From Saccoglossus kowalevskii (Eukaryota; Hemichordata; Enteropneusta; Harrimaniidae), in NCBI RefSeq assembly GCF_000003605.2, contig NW_003105111.1, forward strand, positions 35,370-45,493: 10,124 bases of DNA, written 5' to 3'. The position numbers and the translations under genes were made by a program. Positions within the stretch are counted from its first letter, which is position 1. The number at the start of each line of letters is the position of its first letter. Below, in pieces: positions 1-5,640 of the stretch. Below the pieces are notes generated by a model. The model did no database searches, was not told where the DNA came from, and saw only the letters and a program-made list of their open reading frames with translations.

Positions 1-383
1 ACGCTAGGACTTTTGCCTTTATATGGTAATTACCATCTCTCTTACAGTCCTTCATATCCTGGACATTACCACTTCTGAAAAACTGTTGACCTCGTCGCAT
101 TGGCTTGGATGTCTGGCAGTCATATTCAATAGCTGATGTCATACCATTCTCCACAAATTGTGCTGACTCCACTAAGTGATAATAGATGTGTCCTTTGTTA
201 AAACATCCTGGGATGTGCTGACTAGGAAATGGCTTCCATCCATTGATGGGCAAAAGTGGTGGCCCTTTGTCCCTTGCTGGTATCGATTGCATTGTCTCCC
301 TGCATTTGATTTCATACCATTTCCCGTTATCCACTGTTATACTAATTTCACTGCCTTTTTTTGCTTCGATACATTTGTTTATT
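1..383 (-). CDS. SAP-domain gene, exon 2 (continues beyond the window)
   Basis: The minus strand has an acceptor, TACTTTTAACAG, ending at 384. From 383 it is open for the whole distance to the window edge (one base plus 127 codons plus one base), with no stop. The first base completes Arg56, so exons 1 and 2 join in frame and give 183 residues so far. Recognisable blocks are a basic linker, GPPLLPINGWKPFP at about residues 96-109, HIPGCFNKGHIYYHLVES at 112-129, MRRGQQFFRSGNVQDM at 151-166, and YHIKAKVLA at 175-183. The last block resembles the stretch preceding the SWIM zinc finger in the SAP/SWIM/YqaJ family (knowledge of the family, not checked by search). No frameshift or stop is seen, so the gene looks functional, unlike most neighbours. 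It could be a host gene or the cargo of a mobile element. Plus-strand open frames over this stretch are shadows of this exon. Confidence 0.85.
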
Positions 384-1257
384 CTGTTAAAAGTACATAA
401 ATTCAGAAATAAATTAGAATACATGTATATTTACTGTGCTCAAGACTGGTAAAAATAATATGCAAATTATTGTGTGTAATAATCATTTTCTGTAACATTC
501 ATCGTACAAATTATTAAATGTTGACAATTCAAATTATTTTTTTGAGTTAATAGTTGCTTAAATTCAGGGAATTTTGACTGGAATATAGAGCAATCAGAAT
601 TAAAAATAAAATATACAATTTTACACACACCCTCTCCCAAACAAACAAATCACAGCACAGCATCCCCGAATACTTAAACTTATTTTTAAAATTGAGAATT
701 TCCAGAACTTCATAATAATCTTTTAATAAGGGACAGACACTATAAACACCATAAAGACACGAAACAATGACGCATTTAATAGGACATTTCACACTTGTCA
801 GCCGTCGTAAAAGGCCACATTAGCACCCTGACAGGAAGTTCGAAATCTGCAACGATCTAACCATGGTCACTTCGCCTCTGGCAAGTAAAACTGGGGGAAA
901 CACAAACTTTGACGAATATGTGAATCATAGAGGCCTCAATATTAATTTCCGATCAGTCATTCGTGCAATATTATCATGCAAGTCAGTGAAAGTGTTCCGA
1001 CCGTCGTGATCGTACGATATTTTTTTTCGCAACTCGCGGTAGCAGTTTCATTTCGCTCACATACAATTTTTCAATATAAACGAAGCATCATTCGACAGAC
1101 GACTAAACGACAAATGATTCTAATTAAAAACTTTCAAATATGAATTACGTCGATCGCTGACAGTGCGACACCACTTCATGCACGTCAAAGTAATATTTAC
1201 GTTATGAGGCACGGCTGCCAGTGGTAACGTCAGACGCTCACGAACATTTTTACTTAC
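384..1257 (-). other. Intron 1 of the SAP-domain gene
   Basis: The intron is 874 nt, with donor GTAAGTA at 1257-1251 and an acceptor ending AACAG at 388-384 behind a short pyrimidine-rich tract. The 400-780 half is AT-rich and featureless. The 780-1250 half is less AT-rich and has scattered CpGs (for example around 1000-1090 and 1150-1250), as expected for the 3' flank of a CpG-type promoter. I recognised no coding relic on either strand here. Confidence 0.7.
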
Positions 1258-1424
1258 CGATTAACCAGATCCTGTTTTTTGCTGGAAATCTTCAATCCAC
1301 GACATTCCAACCATCGTCTCAACCTGTACACGGAATTTTCAAGTATGTCGGAATGCAAAAGTTTTGCTCCTGGTACATCGTCTTCAGTTAAGGCAATACG
1401 TATAAACGCTTGCGAAGCCGCCAT
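1258..1424 (-). CDS. SAP-domain gene, exon 1 (start codon and SAP-like motif)
   Basis: The minus strand reads ATGGCGGCTTCG at 1424 and stays open for 55 codons plus two bases, ending at a strong donor, GTAAGTA (1257-1251). Residues 12-20 read LTEDDVPGA. Residues 31-56 carry the second helix and end of a SAP motif (RLRRWLECRGLKIS, then KKQDLVNR). SAP domains bind DNA or chromatin. From memory of the family, TEDDxPGA followed by LkRWLxCRG and KkxDLVxRV is typical of the N-terminus of invertebrate SAP/SWIM-finger/YqaJ-nuclease proteins; the SWIM and YqaJ parts would lie outside this window. The start is supported by the reading frame, by no better upstream in-frame ATG being evident, and by promoter motifs just upstream; the YY1 consensus overlaps the ATG. 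The exon ends in phase 2 (CG), which the acceptor at 383 completes to Arg. Only the minus strand makes sense here. Confidence 0.8.
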
Positions 1425-1740
1425 ATTTTTGGTTTGTTTGTCCGAGTGACATCCGGGTAAATAGCCTCATGAATATTATGCAATGACATCATTGATTGTG
1501 ACGTCATTTGTAACTTACGCTATACGTCGCCATCTTGAGAAGCGCGTTACCAGCCTCCTGTGCCTTAGTATGCCATGACACTTGAGGCGGGAACCAGCCA
1601 ATAAGGATGGTTGACCCTGCAGGTCGGCGTCCTTTCAACACCGATCTCAGGCATATCGCGAAAAGAGTGCCGGGAATGTGTTCAGAACTACTTACAATAT
1701 GGCGGCGTTGTGTCGTCATGAAAGCCGACATGTAGAATTA
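1425..1740. promoter_or_regulatory. TATA-less, possibly bidirectional promoter region
   Basis: This region lies directly upstream of the minus-strand SAP exon. It is richer in CpG than the flanks and packed with consensus-like sites: YY1 (minus AAATATGGCGG at 1428-1418, minus CAAGATGGCG at 1537-1528, plus AATATGGCG at 1697-1704), a full palindromic CRE TGACGTCA (1499-1506), an E2F-like GGCGGGAA (1586-1593), a CCAAT box (1598-1602) and an ETS-like CCGGATGT on the minus strand near 1451-1458. No TATA box sits at a suitable distance. YY1 motifs in both orientations at its two edges suggest divergent transcription. Minus-strand GTAAGT donors at 1695 and 1518 hint at alternative first exons, but a start ATGGCGACG at 1533 would splice out of frame with exon 2 of the SAP gene. 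The motifs are seen; promoter function is inferred. Confidence 0.6.
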
Positions 1741-2109
1741 ATGTCGGGCAATTACAAACAATGTATATATAGGTAAGGTAGACAGATATTTACAAATTAT
1801 ATGTTTGCGGATTCAGGTCTTCCGACAAACCTTTCCAGAACATGGGTCCCAAACTAATAGCCGTCTACTATTATCATCTCGGCGCAGAAAAGTTATGCGA
1901 ATATAGTCAAGGCAACCTAAAAAAGATCATGTCATGGGATGCTGGTAAAATCTCACACGAAGTATGCAACATAGATATTATAATTAATATTCATAGTCGG
2001 TTCCAAGTTGCCTCACTACCCCACGAGACAATATTGAAAACACACATGCAGTGTGGTTAGAATAAAATAGGGCGCACTCGAAGCAGTAACGCAGTAATTG
2101 TCCGCAAAA
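1741..2109. other. No assigned gene; one unrecognised plus-strand open frame
   Basis: A plus-strand frame is open from 1782 to 2057 with an ATG at 1842 (72 codons from there). A short upstream frame starts at ATGGCGGCG (1699) and meets ATAG/GTAAGG at 1771-1778. Joining it to an acceptor ending ATTCAG at 1816 would keep frame, but the intron would be only 44 nt, shorter than animal introns normally are. The encoded peptide matches no family I recognise and has no cysteine or repeat pattern. It may be chance, or a first exon of a divergent transcript from the promoter region to the left. Confidence 0.25.
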
Positions 2110-2458
2110 CACAAGATGAAATAAATTTAGCGTTTTCTCGAAATGAGTTTTTACCTGGTTCATCAATGTCACGCTTTCCTTTAACAATGATTACCGGCTT
2201 TAATTTGCTACCATCGGCTACGGCAGTCAAAACAATCCGTGAACCCCTTCTTCTTGTTACAGGTTGTATTGATGTGCACAGTCTTAGCACCTTTGTGCTC
2301 CAGAGTCCGAATGCCTGACATGGCAAAACCGAGTGGCGTTTCGTCCATATTGTAGATGTCAGAAAGTGGGTAATTATTTATATGTCTCAGTTGAATGACG
2401 TAACTATTTCATAGTCTGGCGGCAATTTCTGTCTGATTGACCACAGGGAGCCCAGGAA
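2110..2458 (-). pseudogene. pogo/Tigger-type (DDE_1) transposase fragment
   Basis: The minus strand carries three reading-frame pieces of one transposase. The first (about 2458-2400) reads SIRQKLPPDYE. The second (about 2399-2240) reads VIQLRHINNYPLSDIYNMDE then TPLGFAMSG and TLEHKGAKTVHINTT. The third (about 2245-2118) reads RIVLTAVADGSKLKPVIIVK then GKR. This is the order found in pogo/Tigger/CENP-B-like DDE_1 transposases: KLPxDYE, an R-rich helix, nYpLsqIyNMDETP with the first catalytic Asp, the R-T-x-x-x-KGAK strand, then the TVxLxAxaDGxKLxPxxIxKGKR strand. At least two frameshifts separate the pieces. The N-terminal CENP-B/HTH domains and the second and third catalytic acidic residues are missing, so this is a dead internal fragment of roughly 110 residues out of a protein usually near 450-550. 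No inverted repeats or target duplication were found around it. Confidence 0.88.
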
Positions 2459-2489
2459 CTATGATCAACTGTACGCACTCCCTATGAGC

Positions 2490-2501
2490 GGGGGGGGGGG
2501 G
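2490..2501. repeat. G12 homopolymer run
   Basis: Twelve consecutive G follow TATGAGC, just upstream (in minus orientation) of the Tigger fragment. The run could be a simple repeat or assembly-sensitive. A C14 run at 5322-5335 is likewise preceded by TGAGCG. Confidence 0.9.
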
Positions 2502-2739
2502 TTATCGGCTAGTATCTAGTGTAAGAAATAGACAAGGGATGAAGGCTCCAGTCAGCTCACATTTATTAAACTCGAAAAAATAGACGAAAAAAATGAAAAA
2601 TAAAATCTAAAAAAAAATACCAGGTTGAAGAATATTAGTTGCTCCTTCGAATTTCGCCAAAGCCTTACCTACATTTTACCCATATCTGCAGAAAAAATCA
2701 AGAAAACTACACAAATTGGCTCCATTTAGGAATTCCTAA

Positions 2740-2880
2740 CGGTTAGTCCGACCGCACGACACCGTTGGAGGCGTGGCCTGTTCAGCATTTGTCAACAACC
2801 AATCACAAGACTGGTTACGAACCAGTTGAGCAAGGCTAACCGAGTCGTGACCTCGATGTGGTTCGTAACAAGAGTCAACA
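2740..2880. promoter_or_regulatory. CCAAT/GC-box stretch with nested hairpins
   Basis: A local GC- and CpG-richer island in AT-rich DNA. It holds GGCGTGGCC (KLF/GC-box-like, around 2770), CCAAT (2799-2803), a perfect 7-bp hairpin ACTGGTT/AACCAGT with a 3-nt ACG loop (2810-2826), and an overlapping longer inverted repeat, GTTACGAACC (2814-2823) with GGTTCGTAAC (2860-2869). GTCAACAA occurs on both sides (about 2791 and 2874). It could be a promoter remnant or the end of a non-autonomous element; no coding exon next to it was recognised. Confidence 0.35.
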
Positions 2881-3139
2881 AGACATAATGTCATAAATGA
2901 TATTTCATGTTATTTTTATTGTACATATACTTTATTTTGGTCAAGAATAATGTTGTCTTCTACATCATATTTGCATTGGCCACAAAACATTTGTTTATGC
3001 TCAAAGTTAAATAGTGCAAGGTGTTTGTGTAGTGTGCATTAATAAAACATAGTTTTAGTAGAAAAACAATTATTTGGGGATTGTTGGAATACAAAACTGT
3101 GCCAAGGCCAACATTATATTGTTCCAAGTAAACAACAAA

Positions 3140-3700
3140 TTGCTGAATGGCACATACCATGATGGCAGCAAACTGCAAATACAAATTAACTCATTTGTTT
3201 CAACTCACTATTGTATAGTACATATCACTCACAAGTACACATCAAGTATGTTTCTAGAGTTTTGTCACATTTTGGTCTAAAATATAATATATATAAATAT
3301 ATTTGGTCAAAATATAAGCAAATATAAAACAACTAAATACGGAAATGGGCTAGATTGAAGCTCAATATTGAATAGCACATACCTTACAAGTTAAAAGGGA
3401 ATGTTTTTAATTGGATTTAACTTGCAGTAAATATACAGATTACAATTACAATAGAAAACAAAAGACACAAAAAAATCAAGTGCAATCCCAAGGATTGAAA
3501 TATTCTTCTTTAAGACCAAGTCTGTCTTTACTAAATTTTGTCACACATGGACCTACTGTTCAGATGACAATAAACAAAATTAAAATAGGCCTGTTAATTA
3601 AGTTGAAACTGAATAATGAATAGTACATCTCTCACAAGCAAACATGAAGTATATTGCTACATTTACCAAGTTTGGTCACATATGGACAAAATATTAAAAC
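3140..3700. repeat. Degenerate dispersed/tandem repeat field
   Basis: Two short blocks recur. The block TGAATAGYACATAYC, usually followed by YTCACAAG, occurs near 3143, 3211, 3368 and 3615. The block TTTGGTCACAYATGGAC occurs near 3258, 3535 and 3670. In two places (about 3211-3275 and 3615-3690) both blocks appear in order with ACATSAAGTAT between them. Distances between the second block are close to 135 and twice that, so an old tandem array of about 135 bp with indels is plausible. Alignment was by eye; copy boundaries are approximate. Confidence 0.5.
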
Positions 3701-3732
3701 AAATGTTTTAAAATTCAATTGAAGTAGGCCTA

Positions 3733-3965
3733 CATGTCATTATTTCAGGGGTGATAATTATAACACTGGATGACATAACACCAAATTTGCAACATGCTGT
3801 TTTTTTACAGGTGTGATAAATATAGATATTAATGCACACAATATAGAGCATGACATTATTTCTGGGTGATATTACAGAAGTGGGATGTCATATTTGAAAG
3901 TGTAATCATGTACTCATTATACAGTTATATTGCATAGTTACATATTATATTGGCGCTTAAACTAG
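3733..3965. repeat. Degenerate tandem repeat, period about 58 bp, roughly four copies
   Basis: CATG-starting units begin at 3733, 3793, 3849 and 3907 (spacings 60, 56 and 58). The first and third share the block CATGWCATTATTTCWGGGGTG, then a GATAATTA-like stretch and GGATGWCATA. The second keeps ACAGGTGTGATAAATATA at the equivalent place, and the fourth is the weakest. This looks like an old minisatellite; no function can be assigned. Confidence 0.55.
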
Positions 3966-4160
3966 ATCACCAAACTTTTTCTTTATGAAGTACTCTTTCA
4001 GACAGTCATAGTATATGTATATTACAGTAATATACGAGATGAACTGTAGCAGAAAACTCAAAACCATTGCTAGTTTATAAACACTGGTCAAATGGACCAG
4101 CTTTCATTGGAAATGGCACCCAAATCAGGATGCAGCTTAACTGATGTATTTTAGGGTGCA

Positions 4161-4179
4161 TTTATTTATTCTCTTTATT
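4161..4179 (-). terminator. Poly(A) signals after the PHD exon
   Basis: On the minus strand three AATAAA hexamers occur in 19 bases: one overlapping the stop codon (4179-4174) and two overlapping copies just downstream (4170-4161). Their orientation fits 3' end formation for the PHD-finger exon, although the 3' UTR would be very short if the first were used. Confidence 0.5.
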
Positions 4180-4512
4180 TTGACAGACAATTTTGGCAAA
4201 TCCACGCCTCTTCATCATCTTGCATAAACGATTCAGTTCCTTGCAATCCCAAGCAGCTATAATGATGCCATTTATCACACCAATCACAGCTAATACTGGA
4301 ATCAATGCGCAAATTACCACACATTGCACATGGCCATTTAGTGCTTCTCTTACATTTCTTTGACATCACACTACTGCCACTTGCAGCTTCACTTATAGCT
4401 AGGCTACTAGTACTAGCATTATCGCACTGATTATTTCCACTGTCTGCTGGAACAATTGTATCATTCTGATTTATGGTCCCTGACACACTGACTGTGGTTA
4501 CTATATTCATTT
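4175..4512 (-). CDS. Terminal exon with a C4HC3 PHD finger
   Basis: On the minus strand a good 3' splice site, ATATATTTTTCAG (ending 4513), precedes AAATGAATATAG. From the ATG at 4510 the frame is open for 111 codons to TAA at 4175. The N-terminal half is Ser/Thr/Asn-rich and probably disordered. A short basic patch (SKKCKRSTKW) leads into a PHD finger: PCAMCG, then ISCDWCDKWHHYSCLG, then EEAWICQNC. The ligands follow C-x2-C, C-x2-C, H-x2-C and C-x2-C with the conserved Trp two residues before the final Cys pair. PHD fingers usually read histone H3 tails; here that is inference. The exon has no internal stops, so it is intact or young. It is probably the last exon of a larger gene whose upstream exons would lie to the right; the PIF1-like fragment there is broken and not obviously linked. 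The alternative is a short independent protein starting at the ATG. Confidence 0.8.
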
Positions 4513-4692
4513 CTGAAAAATATATAAAAGATACAGTCAAAACCAAATAATCATAAATATTTGCAGGGAATTATATGTATGGTATAATATGGTATAATAA
4601 TCTTAATGTAATGCCCGTTATAATGGTGAAACTAAAAATCACCTTAACACACGTGTAAATGAACATTTAATTAAGGACAAGAATTCACACAT
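4513..4692. other. Short non-coding gap with small duplications
   Basis: AT-rich. It contains a 10-bp tandem duplication, GGTATAATAT/GGTATAATAA (4581-4600), and a near repeat of ACATTTACAGACATTTACA at the PIF1 fragment end (about 4688-4707). In minus orientation it would be the intron preceding the PHD exon. Confidence 0.5.
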
Positions 4693-4987
4693 TTACAGAC
4701 ATTTACAAAACAACCCAAATTGTGCAAAATTAGCATCAGATAAACCAGAGAGTTCGTCAATTATTAATACATCGATTTCCTTGATGCGTCTTTTCGTTTC
4801 CGCCATGTAATCCAAATTCTCTATTTTTTGAATCAATTCATCCGATTGAAAGCGCCCATCTATCAGCCCATTACGTAAAAGTGTAGCTGCCATGCCTGTT
4901 AATGAGGTCATGTCAACTTTTTTGGATCAATTTAGTTTTGCCCGTGCCTGCTTGGCCTAAAATAAGAAGGTTGTGTCTGGCCCTCAT
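4693..4987 (-). pseudogene. PIF1-like SF1 helicase fragment (Walker A and B)
   Basis: The minus strand from 4987 reads NLLILGQAGTGKTKLIQK, a complete Walker A with the GQAGTGKT loop at 4957-4934, then hits a stop at 4915. One base out of frame, the segment 4911-4693 reads MTSLTGMAATLL (helicase motif Ia region), GLIDGRFQSDEL, and IKEIDVLIIDELSGLSDANF, which contains a Walker B (LIIDE). These motifs, in this order and spacing, match PIF1/RecD-type ATP-dependent 5'-3' DNA helicases, particularly the expanded invertebrate set with HxWxGIxDGRF before Walker B. About ten residues between Walker A and motif Ia, and the TxHxW segment, are deleted. The frame breaks at an A6 run near 4920-4915, and everything after Walker B is absent. 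It is therefore a dead fragment of about 95 residues. Helitrons also encode PIF1-like helicases, but no Rep motif is seen, so I do not call it a Helitron. Confidence 0.85.
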
Positions 4988-5640
4988 TTACTGCGGTCAC
5001 GTTGTTTTTTTCTCTACAGTAGCCATGTTGTTTGAAATCAACAGTGAGTTAAGGGGTCTTTTACACGCCCACTTTATTAACCAATTAGAAACAACCCAAC
5101 AATGACTGACGTACAGCGGTAGTCATTCAGACTCGGAAAACTTTAAAAAGTGTATTTTGTCGCTAGTTTGTGTGTTGTTTTTTCTAAGGTTGATTACTGT
5201 TAAAATTCGAATAATTGTGAAGCTATGACGTCACTCTGGTGGTAGAGTGTCCTTCCTGCTCGAATTTCGTTCTCGCCTAGGGGCTTTCGCGGTCAGTCGA
5301 CAAGCCCCTGTGAACTGAGCGCCCCCCCCCCCCCCAGCGAGGCGTTTTGGTGACTTAGAACGGATGGCAAGTTTGTCTATCTGCATGAACCCAGTATTGA
5401 ACTTGTCTTTCATTCAGACCATACTGGTCGTTTACCTTTTATTTCCCCTCACTTGATGGCAGTAGACATAACTTTCAAACATCATAGACTACACGACGAC
5501 GAGATGAACGTGAAATATTTTCTGTTGGCATTTTTATAAATAGCGATAGCGATGTACTCAGGTTGAAAAAACAAGAGGAAAGTGACTTTTCCATGGAAGG
5601 TACTAGCTATTTAAAGAGATTGTTTTCATATCATTATCAC
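4988..5640. other. Gene-free stretch with CRE, CCAAT, hairpin and C run
   Basis: No recognised coding sequence. It holds CCAAT (5081-5085), a palindromic CRE TGACGTCA (5226-5233), an 8-bp stem AGGGGCTT/AAGCCCCT with a 15-nt loop (5279-5286 and 5302-5309), a C14 run (5322-5335) and scattered CpGs at 5225-5350. These make a second weak promoter-like patch, placed upstream of the PIF1 fragment in minus orientation. A 60-codon minus frame across the C run is low-complexity and not believed. Confidence 0.4.
5322..5335. repeat. C14 homopolymer run
   Basis: Fourteen consecutive C follow AACTGAGCG. The G12 run at 2490 is preceded by TATGAGC, so both have a TGAGC(G) lead-in. This is a possible length-variable site. 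Confidence 0.9.

Larger units (their letters stand above)
2881..4150. other. Long AT-rich non-coding stretch
   Basis: No recognised coding sequence on either strand. Short open frames here translate to low-information peptides without domain motifs. The stretch consists of AT-rich sequence with two fields of old degenerate repeats (listed separately), a GTAGGCCTAC palindrome at 3724-3733 and a small GTATATT/AATATAC hairpin near 4015-4033. Its left part may be the 3' flank of the minus-strand PHD exon. Confidence 0.6.

Noticed and set aside
176-452. Two plus-strand open frames of 74 and 69 codons
   Set aside because: They lie antisense to the well-supported minus-strand exon 2 and carry no motif; they are shadows.
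1504-1731. Minus-strand frame of 75 codons in the promoter region
   Set aside because: It runs through CRE, E2F and CCAAT motifs and a strong GTAAGT donor inside the frame; the peptide matches nothing.
2881-4150. CRISPR array or bacterial-type features
   Set aside because: The repeats are degenerate and eukaryotic in context; no uniform repeat-spacer structure exists.
4693-4987. Helitron
   Set aside because: A PIF1-like helicase alone is not enough; no Rep HUH motif, no CTRR 3' hairpin end and no TC 5' end were seen nearby.
5226-5275. tRNA-like stretch (GGTGGTAGAGTG ... CTCGAATTTC)
   Set aside because: The A-box and B-box-like words are only about 15 bases apart and no acceptor stem or anticodon arm can be folded; at most a very decayed SINE.
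5231-5413. Minus-strand 60-codon frame across the C14 run
   Set aside because: Low-complexity Gly/Arg peptide created by the homopolymer; no start context or homology.
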